This document shows, in pieces, positions 19,601 through 29,000 of a stretch of DNA of 64,000 bases. Source of the stretch: an uncultured Gemmata sp. (lineage in GTDB: Bacteria; Planctomycetota; Planctomycetia; Gemmatales; Gemmataceae). The notes under the pieces were generated by a model that was not told where the DNA came from, ran no database searches, and was given only the letters and a program-made list of their open reading frames with translations. The position numbers and the translations under genes were made by a program. Position 1 is the stretch's first letter; every line of letters starts with the position of its first letter. The DNA lies in assembly GCA_937924775.1 (NCBI GenBank), contig CALDUT010000008.1, positions 1 through 64,000 of the forward strand, in the 5' to 3' direction.

Positions 19601-20569
19601 AATATAGCTCGGGGTTCCGACCACCGCTCCGGTTTGCGTACCCCCATCCCCGCCGCCCACCGATTCATCCAAGCGTTTGGCCAGACCAAAATCGGTCACT
19701 TTGGGAATGAACGGTGTTATCCGGCGATGGGCCGGCCGCAGTGCCGTTTTCCGCTGAGGTTCGCCGAGGTCGGGTTGCGCTCCAGCCAGCAGGATGTTGC
19801 CCGGTTTGAGGTCGCGGTGAATGATACCGGCGTCGTGGGCGTACTGCATGGCCCGGGCCAACTGAGCCACCAATTCCGCGGCGTGAGTTGGTTCCCAGGG
19901 CTCGGGGCCGATGTATTGCGCTAAACTGCCGCCGTCGACAAATTCCAGTGCCAGGTAGGGGTGATTGTGGGCTTCCCCAATGTCGTAAATCTGAACAATA
20001 TTGGGGTGTTGCAGCTTGGCGACCGCTTCGGCTTCGCGGCGGAAGCGGTCCCGTTCGGCGGGTCCGGCGTGGCTGCCGGATAGGATCATCTTCAACGCCA
20101 CCAGCCGGTTGAGACTCACCTGCCGGGCTTTGTACACCACGCCCATCCCGCCTCGGCCCACCTCCTCGAGAATCTCATAACCGGGAACCAAGGGCGGGGC
20201 GAAGTCGGAGCGTTCGAGCTTGGCATCCAATGGAACGATGCTGGAATCCGCCAAACCCCGACGGGCCAGCACCTCGGCGAAAGAGGAAAACGAGGGGCCC
20301 GACTCTGCGGCCCCTTCCAGCGGCTTGCGGGGAGGAAACGATTCCGGCGGGGCCAACTCCGACGTCCCTGCGCCCAGAGGCCGCGGGAGGGCCTGCGTCT
20401 CCGATTGACCGCTGACTGGCTGGGCGGTGGCGACGACAAATACCCCGGGCTTGTCTTCCGCCGATACCACAACCAGCGCAGTATCCCCGCACACCGGGCA
20501 GGCCGCGATCGCATCGCCAGCCAGCCGGTTCCATGTGTGGCCGAGGGAGCAGCGATACGCATCGGCCAT
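16664..20569 (-). CDS. Membrane-anchored Ser/Thr protein kinase with C-terminal WD40 repeats
   Basis: A 1301-residue protein. Residues 1-30 carry a Cys pattern (CSLGHTW, then CPVCGD) resembling a small zinc ribbon. A Hanks-type kinase spans about 130-395: GRGGMGVVYKARQ, ALKMI Lys, HRDLKPGNILL, TDFGLAKRL, and GTPSYIAPEQAG, all canonical. One transmembrane helix (AALLFVTVAATVALVTVLGV) near 460 and a charged coiled-coil (about 485-530) lead into a beta propeller region from about 590 to the end, with at least ten WD repeats (e.g. VAFSPDGRQLVSGSDDGMLR, LAFSPDGRTLASGSDDRTVI). It probably senses or scaffolds through the extracytoplasmic propeller. Such fusions are typical of planctomycetes. TerC lies just upstream on the same strand. 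Confidence 0.95.
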   Translation of the reverse strand: MADAYRCSLGHTWNRLAGDAIAACPVCGDTALVVVSAEDKPGVFVVATAQPVSGQSETQALPRPLGAGTSELAPPESFPPRKPLEGAAESGPSFSSFAEVLARRGLADSSIVPLDAKLERSDFAPPLVPGYEILEEVGRGGMGVVYKARQVSLNRLVALKMILSGSHAGPAERDRFRREAEAVAKLQHPNIVQIYDIGEAHNHPYLALEFVDGGSLAQYIGPEPWEPTHAAELVAQLARAMQYAHDAGIIHRDLKPGNILLAGAQPDLGEPQRKTALRPAHRRITPFIPKVTDFGLAKRLDESVGGGDGGTQTGAVVGTPSYIAPEQAGGKSREIGPATDVYALGAILYELLTARPPFRGETPLSTVLQVLDDDPVPPKRLNPLVPRDLETICLKCLSKQPTQRYPNAAALADDLQRFLKGEPIKARPLSAWGRGVKWARRHPAMAALLFVTVAATVALVTVLGVAFVRVREAVRNREYEARVAQHERDRAEAAQKQAEQLAAEIEKRRIEAVQKARLLAEEAERTRRAAYALQLSQVAILCERDPLRAVALLEDETRCPTELRDFTWHYLRRLCQRDDRSYIEHQPDDPLRTVAYAPHGFLVATAGEAGTIRVWDPHTGRTWLILTGHQGAVHQVVFHPEGSVLASAGADGTVRLWVVPLGVLEQLRRPSWLPPLVPTVVKPLVLSPALTLTDGDLDKDVRCVAFSPDGRQLVSGSDDGMLRWWNLTGWRPIPADIAAFGGLGATAAMLTQANQSPEARPVWVQRRFFAHKGGVYCLAFSHNGEILASGGHDQLAKIWTGDGGKYLQSLPERGLHADAVRAIAVSPNGDWVATTNNGTPPTVRIFNRPTRRERRLFGHTRSIYALAFSEDGLVLASAGFDKTVRLWDTEDGRERGHLIGHAQQINAVAFAPDRRTVVSAGMDGLAIVWQTTARTHEAEELIRTTRDPLGRATAQSLKALGMNAFGNTFVAADDLGHIRLYASDFVPPGSPPRTGPPGPLALTELPFQPPPTNHGLPRAAAVSPDGRNFVVAVENGLFVWLAPQLRWQPAPTRPLRPGHFPRYVFTPTPHPVVAVRFDPTGRWIATVDPDGVRLYETRDFADAADGQDNPPEGRILLATPGARRLAFHPTRNWIAVAVESGVKIVTMEGVIVADWPHSHHRWVGSSEFRPDVESLAFDSSGTRLATGDTSGVIKLWTVETHGQLTPLHDLRGHTGAVFCLAFSPDGRTLASGSDDRTVILWDPVSRQERLTLTGHADRLLDLAFNANNTMLTTVSRDGAVKRWRADVRPAPESRPPPLPGL

Positions 20570-20678
20570 GCCACCTCCTCACGAACCGTATTGTCAGATT
20601 ATCGGGGCGAACCGACCTGTTGCAAGCGAAGCCCGGAACTTCGGGACACAACCCCGGGCCTGGAGCGTTCCTCCGCCG

Positions 20679-21881
20679 TTAGGCGGAATGTTCGCCCGCG
20701 ACCGGGGCTTTCTTCCCGCGCCCCAAGCGCATGTTGATCAGTTCCACTATCAGCGAAAAGCTCATCGCCGCGTAAATGTAGCCTTTATCGATGTGCTGAC
20801 CCAGACTTTCCGCCACCAGCATAACACCGATCAGAATGAGAAAACTCAGTGCCAAAACCTTGATCGTGGGATGCTGCTCCACAAATTCGGCAATTGGGCC
20901 GGCGAAATAGAGCATTACTACCATCGCGATCACCATGGCCACCACCATGACCCAGATTTGTTCCACCATCCCGATGGCGGTAATCACCGAATCGAGCGAG
21001 AAAACGATGTCGATGATGGCGATGGTGAGAATCGTCCCCGCAAAGCTGGCGGGGCGAGGGGCGGTCGCGGCTTTTCCGTTGTCAGCGTTTCGGGCTTCCT
21101 CCAGCTTCTTATGAATCTCAAACGTGCTTTTGCCGATGAGAAAGAGACCGCCGGCCAGGAGAATCAGATCCCGGAAAGAAACTTCGCGGGCCTCCATATC
21201 GCGAAGAAAACCAAGATCGGGCAGGGTGAACAGGGGAGCCGTCAATCCCAGCAGCAACCAGAGTGAGCCGAGCAGAGCCAGACGTGTGCCCAAAGCCGCT
21301 CCCAGACCGATCTTCCGGGCTTTGGGCTGCTCGTCCTTGGGCAAGCGGCTGGCAATGATCGCTAAAAAGATGATATTATCCACGCCCAGAACAATTTCCA
21401 TTGCGGCCAAGGTCACAAGGCCTAAAAGAACGGCGACCAACGACCAACTGGCGGGGTTGATGACTCGGATTTCGCGAATTTCGGCCCGTGTCATGGACAG
21501 GGGTTGCTGCGCGGCCTTCAGCTCGAAGAGGAACGTATCCGCGATAACCCGACCCCGAAGAAGGGTTTTGTCCACTAATTGGACAGTATCGTAGGCTTCG
21601 CCCTCCGGGTTCATTTGAAACGTGATTCGCTTCACATGCTGCAATCCGATGGTTGTACTGCCGTAATCGGTTTGGAGCATGAGTGTGGATTGTTGCCAGC
21701 GGCCTTCGATGTTGGGGCCGCCGGCGGCGGGAACAACAATCACTTGGGGAAAGAGCGCCGGATCGGGGGGGAAGCCTCCCGCGGCATCGTGCGACTGAGC
21801 GATCGCGGGCCGCACCACCGCGATCAGCAGCACCCCAATACCGGTTGTCAGAACCCACCACGGCCGTCGACGCTCCGTCAT
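20679..21881 (-). CDS. TerC-family membrane protein with an exported N-terminal domain
   Basis: A 400-residue protein. Residues 1-28 look like a signal peptide (TGIGVLLIAVVRPAIAQ). Residues 30-135 form a beta-rich domain not present in ordinary TerC (IEGRWQQSTLMLQTDYGSTT, LRGRVIADTFLFELKAA). A standard TerC domain follows with seven or so helices and the acidic motifs AMEIVLGVDNIIFLAI and IAIIDIVFSLDSVITAIG. TerC/Alx proteins are linked to manganese export and metallation of exported enzymes, and to tellurite resistance. AAGGA 8 nt before ATG supports the start at 21881. It precedes the WD40 kinase with a 109-nt gap. Confidence 0.92.
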   Translation of the reverse strand: MTERRRPWWVLTTGIGVLLIAVVRPAIAQSHDAAGGFPPDPALFPQVIVVPAAGGPNIEGRWQQSTLMLQTDYGSTTIGLQHVKRITFQMNPEGEAYDTVQLVDKTLLRGRVIADTFLFELKAAQQPLSMTRAEIREIRVINPASWSLVAVLLGLVTLAAMEIVLGVDNIIFLAIIASRLPKDEQPKARKIGLGAALGTRLALLGSLWLLLGLTAPLFTLPDLGFLRDMEAREVSFRDLILLAGGLFLIGKSTFEIHKKLEEARNADNGKAATAPRPASFAGTILTIAIIDIVFSLDSVITAIGMVEQIWVMVVAMVIAMVVMLYFAGPIAEFVEQHPTIKVLALSFLILIGVMLVAESLGQHIDKGYIYAAMSFSLIVELINMRLGRGKKAPVAGEHSA

Positions 21882-21976
21882 GGCTGATCCTTCCCAGAAA
21901 AGAACGCAGCAAGTGTACGAATAAGACGCCCAACTACCAGTTGCCAATTGCCGCTCGAGGTGTAACAATCCCGGAC

Positions 21977-22627
21977 ATGAGCCGCGAACACGATCTCCAA
22001 CACATTCTGCACTGCGGTCTTGTCGCCGTGGTGCGTTTCGATGATCCTGAGCCGTTGCTAGCGGTGATGGAAGCCCTCGCTGCCGGCGGCGTGGAGGTCG
22101 CGGAAGTGACCATGACCGTGCCCAATGCCCTGGAGGTGATCCGGACTGCCAAACGCCAGCTCGGCTCGCGGATGCTTGTGGGAGCGGGAACGGTTCTGGA
22201 TCCCGAAACGGCCCGGGCAGCTCTCCTGGCCGGTGCGGAATTCCTTGTGGCGCCAACACTTAATACCGAAGTGATTCAACTTTGTCGCCGGTACGACAAA
22301 GTCGTGATGCCTGGGGCCTTCACGCCCACGGAAGTGTTGCAGGCCTGGGAAGCTGGGGCCGATATTGTGAAAGTTTTCCCCGCAGATGTGGTGGGTCCGG
22401 CCTTTTTCCGGGCGTTGCGGGGGCCATTGCCACAGGTGCGCCTCATGCCCACCGGGGGGGTAGATTTGACAACCGCGGCGCAATTTCTCCAGGCTGGGGC
22501 GGCGTGTTTGGGTGTCGGGGGGCCGTTGGTGGACCCCCGGTGGGTGGCGGCTGGCGATTACGCCCGGATTACTCAACAAGCCCAGCACTATGTGGAAATC
22601 GTTCAGCAGCACCGCCGGGGGGGATAA
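21977..22627 (+). CDS. eda: 2-dehydro-3-deoxy-phosphogluconate aldolase
   Basis: A 216-residue class I aldolase that cleaves KDPG to pyruvate and glyceraldehyde 3-phosphate. Motifs: VAVVRFDDPEPLLAVMEALA, the EVTMTVPNALEVI segment with catalytic Glu, GAGTVLDPETARAALLAGAE, and KVFPADVVGPAFFRAL with the Schiff-base Lys, then MPTGGVDLTTAAQFLQAGA. The start at 21977 matches the family N-terminus. The KDG kinase gene follows on the same strand after 124 nt, so the two enzymes form a KDG degradation pair. Confidence 0.93.
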   Translation: MSREHDLQHILHCGLVAVVRFDDPEPLLAVMEALAAGGVEVAEVTMTVPNALEVIRTAKRQLGSRMLVGAGTVLDPETARAALLAGAEFLVAPTLNTEVIQLCRRYDKVVMPGAFTPTEVLQAWEAGADIVKVFPADVVGPAFFRALRGPLPQVRLMPTGGVDLTTAAQFLQAGAACLGVGGPLVDPRWVAAGDYARITQQAQHYVEIVQQHRRGG

Positions 22628-22751
22628 GGCCTTCCGACGTGTGGATCGGGGGAATATCCCGACTGGTCTTGAGGAGCCCCGGGGACGTCCCTGGGTCGTG
22701 GAGGGGGACAACATCGGCACTCGCGGTGCTACCCCAGCGTATGAGTGAACT

Positions 22752-23738
22752 ATGCCCTACGACGTCATTGCTTTCGGGGAAGCGATGGTGCGGTTGTCGC
22801 CACCGCACTTTCAGCGTTTGGAACAGGCCCGGACGTTGGATGTGGAAATCGGCGGAGCGGAACTGAACACCGCGGCCGGACTGGCCCGCCTGGGCCGTAA
22901 AGTGGCGTGGGTATCGCGGTTACCCCACAATGCTCTGGGACGGCTCATCACCCACCGTGTGCGGGAAATTGGCGTTGCGGAGGAATGGGTACAATTCGCC
23001 CCCGAAGGCCGTTGCGGTTTGTATTTCCTCGAATTTGGTGCGGCTCCACGACCCAGTGCGATTCTTTACGATCGCCGCGATTCCGCTATGGCCCAAGTTC
23101 GCTGCGGCCAATTCGATTGGCCGGCCATTCTCCATGGGGCCCAATGGCTGCACATCTCTGGCATCACCCCGGCCCTGAGCCCGGGGGCTGCCGAAGTGGT
23201 GGAGGAAGCCCTGAACGTGGCCCAGCAGGCGCGCGTGAAAGTCAGTTTTGATCTGAACTACCGTTCCCAGTTGTGGTCCCGCGAACAAGCTGCGACGGTG
23301 TTGGCCCGGTTATTGCCGAAGGTTGAGTTGCTGATCGCTAGCGAAGCCGATGCCGAGCATCTGTTTGGTATTACCGGTGAGGATTTCACTGAAGTCGCGG
23401 AACAATGGGTGGAGCGGTTCGGGGTTCGCATCGTCGTGGGGGCACGCCGCGAAGCCTCGTTGGTGTGGCGCAACCGTTTTGCCGCAGTGGGCTACAGTGC
23501 GGGGAAAACCGTAGAATCGGAATGGTACGATGTGGAAATTGTTGATCGGCTCGGCGCGGGCGATGCCATGGCCGCGGGGCTGCTCCACGGCTTGCTGGAT
23601 AACGATCTGAAGAAGGGAGTTCACTACGGAGCCGCGATGGGCGCGCTGAAGCATACCGTGCCTGGGGATTTGCCATGGCTGACCCGCGACGAAATCGAAG
23701 CCGCTCTCCACGGCTCCAGCCTGCGGATTCGCCGCTAA
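22752..23738 (+). CDS. kdgK: PfkB-family sugar kinase, probably 2-dehydro-3-deoxygluconate kinase
   Basis: A 328-residue ribokinase-fold protein. The N-terminus YDVIAFGEAMVRLSPPHFQR is typical of KDG kinases; the substrate lid contains GGAELNTAAGLARLGRK; the C-terminal PfkB signature DRLGAGDAMAAGLLHGLL carries the catalytic Asp. It would phosphorylate KDG to KDPG, the substrate of the adjacent eda product. That context raises the assignment above generic PfkB. The spacer between the two genes holds no obvious terminator. Confidence 0.85.
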   Translation: MPYDVIAFGEAMVRLSPPHFQRLEQARTLDVEIGGAELNTAAGLARLGRKVAWVSRLPHNALGRLITHRVREIGVAEEWVQFAPEGRCGLYFLEFGAAPRPSAILYDRRDSAMAQVRCGQFDWPAILHGAQWLHISGITPALSPGAAEVVEEALNVAQQARVKVSFDLNYRSQLWSREQAATVLARLLPKVELLIASEADAEHLFGITGEDFTEVAEQWVERFGVRIVVGARREASLVWRNRFAAVGYSAGKTVESEWYDVEIVDRLGAGDAMAAGLLHGLLDNDLKKGVHYGAAMGALKHTVPGDLPWLTRDEIEAALHGSSLRIRR

Positions 23739-23781
23739 CTTGCGACCGGGGCTGCGGCTGGCCACGCGTGACGATACTACG

Positions 23782-23877
23782 CCGCTCGAGGGTAACTCTT
23801 GGAAACCGTTGGGGTTAGGGCGTTCCGGCGATGGCTTCTTCGAGGTAATTCTTGGGTACCGTTAGGGTTCGGGCGTT
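23782..23877. repeat. Imperfect tandem duplication of about 45-50 bp
   Basis: The stretch 23825-23877 is repeated with substitutions at 23782-23824; both units share gaggtaa-like starts, cttgg, accgtt and gggcgtt ends. It lies at the 3' end of the pseudogene, and the second unit lies beyond that gene's stop codon. Confidence 0.6.
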
Positions 23878-24470
23878 GCTGGGAGCGATCCAGGCGGCGA
23901 TGTTACCGTCTGTGAGATTCGTATTACAGCGTTGTGGCCGGGGACAACTCGTCGAGGGTCTCATTCAGAACCGCTTCGAGTTGCTGTCGCTCCTCCAGCT
24001 CCGCTAGAGAGGCCAAATGCGGGACCACATCACATGCAGGGAGCCATCGGCTTCCCACGCCACTTCTAAATTGGCTAACAGCCCGCGGACCTCGCCATAG
24101 AGCTTGTTCGCAAAAGCCACACATTCTCCAAGCAACTGATCGGCTTCATGAAATCGTCCCAATCCGGTGAAGGCTTCGGCCCACCTGAACAGAATCAGCA
24201 GTCGGTCGGATCGCGACGGAGAGTCGGGCGGTCGGAGGCTTTTGTGGGCATGGCGGAATTCATGAGCGGCACGGTCGTAAACACCGAAATAATATCATGG
24301 TGTAAGCGGGCCATGTCGCCGTAGGCACATGTCAGCGGGTGCGACCCAGAGCCATACTTCGCTTTCGCGGCCATCGCGGCCCGGCGAACGATCGTTTCGG
24401 CTTCCGCAGTCTGTCCGGCCGCGGCCCGCTGCAAGGCCTGCCAGAGCGGTTCGGAGAATTGATGAACCAT
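23815..24470 (-). pseudogene. TPR-type protein gene broken by at least three frameshifts
   Basis: Reading the minus strand, a protein-like sequence runs through all three frames in order. It begins at ATG 24470 (AKAKYGSGSHPLTCAYGDMA, kinesin-light-chain-like TPR), shifts near 24294 (VYDRAAHEFRHAHKSLRP, then LGRFHEADQLLGECVAFANK), and shifts near 24010 (LASLAELEERQQLEAVLNET). It shifts again near 23925 and ends NIAAWIAPSNARTLTVPKNY plus LEEAIAGTP and a stop at 23815. Each segment has coding-like composition while stops appear in the abandoned frames. The most likely explanation is a decayed gene; sequencing indels are possible but three are unlikely. The hflX terminator lies upstream of its start. 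Confidence 0.7.
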
Positions 24471-24522
24471 CTACATGGTCGGCTGAGCGGAGCTTGGTGC
24501 AAACTAGGCAGAACAAGTGTTC

Positions 24523-24549
24523 AAAAAATGAACAGTCGGCAAGACCGAC
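24523..24549 (-). terminator. Rho-independent terminator after hflX
   Basis: On the minus strand GTCGG-tcttg-CCGAC is followed 6 nt later by TTTTTT (24528-24523), 56 nt beyond the hflX stop codon at 24605. Confidence 0.55.
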
Positions 24550-24604
24550 CGGCTTCCCCACTCGGCCATTATAAATCGCTGCATCTGGTCGGATGAAGGT
24601 CGGA

Positions 24605-26041
24605 TCACGCGGGGGCGGGCTGAGTTTTTCCATTCGCCGATGGCGAACCGTGGCCATTCACAAAACGGACGCGAACGGTCGGCCCGGCGATGTGGTGCAG
24701 CAGGTGTTTGGGTATATGACAGCGGATGACCACTTCGTTGGCTTCGTCGCGAAATTCCTGGCGGTAAACTTCGGCATGGGCGTTGAGGAAGGCCAGCACC
24801 CGGCCATTGCCCGCGTCCGTGACGACTTCGGCTTCGGCGAAGTCCGCGGCCAGGGTTTCCATCACTGCGTCTTCCAACCGGTCGATGCCTTCTCCGGTCA
24901 GCCCGCTGATGGCGATAGCCTGCGGGTGGTGGGCTTCCAGGAGCGTTACGGGCGAACGATCGGTGAGTTTATCGATTTTGTTGAGGACCAGCAGAGTCGG
25001 TTTGTCGGCACAACCGAGTTCTTTGAGAACCGTGTTGACAGCGCGGATATGGTCTTCCGCCTGGGGGCTGCTGGCATCGACCACATGTAACAGCAGTTTG
25101 GCATGCCGTGCTTCTGAAAGCGTGGCTTTGAACGACGCCACCAAATGGTGGGGCAGATCGCGAATGAAACCGACGGTATCGGAGAGCAGCACACGGCCCC
25201 AATCGCGGATGTGCCATTGCCGCGTGCGGGTATCGAGCGTGGAAAAAAGTTGATTTCTGACTAATACCCCGGCTTGCGTGAGGGTATTCATCAACTGCGA
25301 TTTCCCCGCGTTGGTATAGCCGACGAGGGAAACCGTATGCTCCTCACTGCGGCTTTTGACTTCGCGTTCTTTGCGGGCCAAAACCTCTTCGAGTTTGTGT
25401 TTCAGGTCGCGAATGCGGTTGCTGACAAGCCGGCGGTCGGTTTCGAGTTGGGTTTCGCCCGGTCCGCGCAGGCCGATACCCCCGCCCTTTTGTCGCGACA
25501 GGTGTGTCCACATTTGTTTGAGTCGCGGCAGAGAATATTCGAGCTGCGCCAATTCGACTTGCAACTTGGCTTCTGCCGTGCGGGCCCGGGTGGCGAAAAT
25601 GTCGAGAATCAACTCACTGCGATCAAGAACTTTCACCCCGATGGCCTTTTCGAGATTGCGAGCCTGGGCCGGGGACAGATCGTTGTCGAAAATGACGACA
25701 TCGGCATCATAGGCTTGCACCAGTTGCTGGAGTTCGGCGAGCTTTCCGGTGCCGATGTAGGTGGCCAGTTGAATGTCGTGCCGTTTTTGTGTCAATTCAC
25801 CGACGACACATGCCCCGGCGGTTTCAGCCAGACCGCGAATTTCGTCACACGGATCGGCTTCATTGGGCCACTGCCGATCGGGAAGGGCCACGCTAACAAG
25901 AATCGCCCGTTCGCTGGCTACCGACAGATCGTCGCGGGGCGTTTCAAAGACTTTGCTGATCGTTATATCCTCCTGTGGGCCGGGGTGAAAAACACACCAG
26001 CCCGACACAGATGAGACATCTGCGCCGGGCTGGAGGTTCAC
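24605..26041 (-). CDS. hflX: GTPase HflX
   Basis: A ribosome-associated GTPase that splits stalled or hibernating ribosomes. Its HflX-specific N-terminal half is clear (GTGKLAELQQLV, VIFDNDLSPAQARNLEKAIG, VLDRSELILDIFATRARTAE, GGGIGLRGPGETQLETDRRL). The G domain follows: GYTNAGKSQLMNTL, DTVGFIRDLPHHLVASF, NKIDKL. A start at GTG 26041 gives 478 residues, but this lacks a ribosome binding site. A perfect AGGAGG lies about 70 nt downstream with no ATG/GTG/TTG at proper spacing, so the true initiation codon may be non-standard (ACG or ATC). It lies 27 nt after the giant VWA gene on the same strand. Confidence 0.93.
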   Translation of the reverse strand: MNLQPGADVSSVSGWCVFHPGPQEDITISKVFETPRDDLSVASERAILVSVALPDRQWPNEADPCDEIRGLAETAGACVVGELTQKRHDIQLATYIGTGKLAELQQLVQAYDADVVIFDNDLSPAQARNLEKAIGVKVLDRSELILDIFATRARTAEAKLQVELAQLEYSLPRLKQMWTHLSRQKGGGIGLRGPGETQLETDRRLVSNRIRDLKHKLEEVLARKEREVKSRSEEHTVSLVGYTNAGKSQLMNTLTQAGVLVRNQLFSTLDTRTRQWHIRDWGRVLLSDTVGFIRDLPHHLVASFKATLSEARHAKLLLHVVDASSPQAEDHIRAVNTVLKELGCADKPTLLVLNKIDKLTDRSPVTLLEAHHPQAIAISGLTGEGIDRLEDAVMETLAADFAEAEVVTDAGNGRVLAFLNAHAEVYRQEFRDEANEVVIRCHIPKHLLHHIAGPTVRVRFVNGHGSPSANGKTQPAPA

Positions 26042-26068
26042 CTGAATTCGTCAGACATCGGCATAGTT

Positions 26069-29000
26069 TTAGCGTCCTTCACCGCCGGGCAATAGAGGTA
26101 CTTTGGGCAATTGAACCTCCCCGCGGCCAGCGAAGACGGGGTTGACGGTGATGCTGTAGGTTTTCCGGTCCGGGTTGAGTTTGTAGGTGGCCCGGATGTC
26201 CGCGGTGTTGGGGGCGATACCAGCGACGCGGATTTCGGTCGGCGGGGCGACCACCGGCAGCGGTGGCCCGCCGCTACTGGTCGTGGGTGACAGCAGGGCC
26301 GACCCCGCGGTGCCGAAGCCACCACCCAGGCCAGAAACCCCGCTGGTGAGCGCAGCCCCGGTGGCTTCGTTGCGGAAATCCCGGGGAGCCACGTCGTCAC
26401 TGATGTCGGCCAACGTCGTTCGCGACCCGCCGTCGAGATGAATTTCGACAGGCGCACCATCCAGGCGAACGTCCATCAAATCCACGCTCTCTTGAGGAGT
26501 TCCTTTGAACTTCGTCACTTTCAGGCGCGCCCCGCCGATCGCTCGGCCAAAGGCCTGTTTAACGGTGATCACATAGGTGCCACTGAAGGCGCTGGCCGCA
26601 GTGTAAACTTCGGAGCGATCATCCCCTTGATCTAAGATATCCGCTTTCAGGACGCCACCGCCAGTGGTGCGTTTGTTCAGAGCCGAACAGACGGAACCCG
26701 ACGGTTCGGTGACGATCAAATCGAGGTCCGCGGTTCCTTGCCAGAGCAATTCGATCACCAGATCGCGGCGGTTTTGCTCGGCGATGGCTTGGCCTAAAAG
26801 CGCGGTGTCCTGCCCGGCTTTCTTGAGGGCGGCTTCCAGCTTCGGCAATCGCTCCTTTACCTGCTGGTGGTAGTCGATACCGTCGCCGTTGGGCCAATCG
26901 CGTTTGAGCAGGTTGTTGGCCGCCCACATGACCGCGTCGCTCTTGACGTCGGTGGCGTATTCCGCGTAGGCCATAGCGTTGGCGTAGGGCGTCGGGTCAT
27001 TGGGGCTGAATTCCGCGGCGCGTTGGCAGAAGAGGAAGGCCTGATTGTGATTGTTCAACTTCGCTTCGACACTGGCGGCTTTCAGATACGCCTTAGCGCT
27101 CGTCGGTTCCAGGTCGATACCCGAGACTGCGGCGCGTTCGATTTCTGCCGGGGTGGCATTGGCGGTTTGCAAAGCCATTGTGAGCGCTTCGTGGACCCAC
27201 GCGTCCGTCGCCAGACCTTTGCGCAGGTTCCCCTTGAGAACTTCTGCCGCGGCTTGCGGTTCGTCAAATTCCATGAGAAATTCCACGCTGGCCAAAATCA
27301 ACCCGGGGTCATCGACGGTCCAATCGATGGCGTGGTGCCACATGGTCCGGGGGTCGTTACCGAGTTTCTTCCGCAAAGCGGCCACGTCCACCTTGGGATC
27401 GCGGAGGGTCGGCTTTTCGGCTGGAACCACGACCGGTGGTTCCTTAGGCGGATCTTTCACCGCGACCGGGTCTTTGGGCGGGTTCGCCGGATGGGCGGGA
27501 TTCTTGGGCGGATTGGGCCCGATGACGACCGGATCGCGCGGCAAATTCGGGTTCCCCGGACCGCGGGCAAACCCATTGCCTTGCTTCTTCAGTTTGATCG
27601 AGGCCGCGGAGTGATACCGCGAAGTCCCGCGGATGATCAACGCCTTGGCTGGCGGGTAATAGCCTAGTGAATTGAGCTGTTCCGCTGGCAACACGGGGAT
27701 TTCTTCTTCACCGCCAGCCCCGGGCACCGGGGATACGCCGGGCAAGTTCGCCCACTCGCCTTTGGCCACGGTTTCGAAGATCAGTTGCAGCAGCAGCTGG
27801 CTTTGGTCGCCCCCTTGGATCCCGAATTGACCACCAAGGTTACCGAACTGACCGAGTTGCCCCCCGGTAAAGCCGGTGAAACCACCGCCGAAACCCAAAT
27901 TGACCGTTCCTTGGATACCGAATTGGGCAGCATTGTTACCGAAAGGACCGGGGTTACCGAATTGACCGAACTGCTGCCCTGGAATACCGCCGCCAAATTG
28001 GGGGGCACCGAAGCCGAACTGGCCAAAGCCAAACTGACCCCCGATGTTCTGCAATCCACCCCCGAAGAGGCTAGCTGCGCCGAAAATTGCCAGTGTTTGG
28101 TTTTGGAAGAACAGGTTTTGGAAGAGGGTGGCTTGGTTGACCGCCATTGGAATGGGGATGACCAAGTCTTCCACGGGGAAAACCCGGGTGACTTTCTCTT
28201 CGAGACGGCGATCGAAGGTGGTGATCTCAATGTATTCGGGGCGAACGATGTAGGTAGCCCCCATCGACAACAGCACGATATCGAGGAAGTTGCCCAGCTT
28301 CAGCCCGCGCAATTGAGTGGCCGCCAGCTTGGGCCGGGCTTCGCGGATGTTAATGTCGTCCTTCTTGAAATACTCTTCCATGATAACGAAGGTGACATTG
28401 TACTTGGACGACAGTTGGCTGAGCAGTTCAAATAGTGGGATTTCATTGATGTTCATGTCGTCTTTGAGCTGAACTTCCGTGTTTTCCAGAATACTGCGCA
28501 GCTCGATCTGGGAACGGCTCGGGGTCGGTCCCAAATTGGAGTTCAGATACGCTTCGCGACGCAGACCGGTCAGTTCGCGCCACACAGCCGCGGGCGGGAA
28601 GTGGACTGGCGGTTCATCCGGGTAAGGAATGTGTGACTTCTCCACCTGCAACATCGTGAGCAGGAAGCGGTCTTCGCGGAGCCGGACGAGTTCTTTCCAT
28701 TCCCGCAGTTGGGTGGCACTTTGACCAATGATGTAGCTGGCCGTCGCGGTGGGTGGCACCGGCAAGCCGCGGGAAACCTTTTCTTGGATCATCAATTGGG
28801 CTTCTTGATATGCCAGTTCGTAGCGGGCTTCTTGCATCAGTTGCCGGAACTGACTGATGCGGTTTTGATCCCGGGCATTGGCTTCTTCCTGGCGATCAAA
28901 TTCGTTGATCCGCTGCTTGGTGCGCGCGATGGCTTGGCGCTCGGCATCGGCTTGCCGTTTGATTTCGGCTCCTTTGACAAACACTTCCCGCATTTTGGCT

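Noticed and set aside
21683-21976. An N-terminal extension of eda by 98 codons
   Set aside because: It overlaps the terC signal region in the opposite strand, and the family N-terminus begins at 21977.
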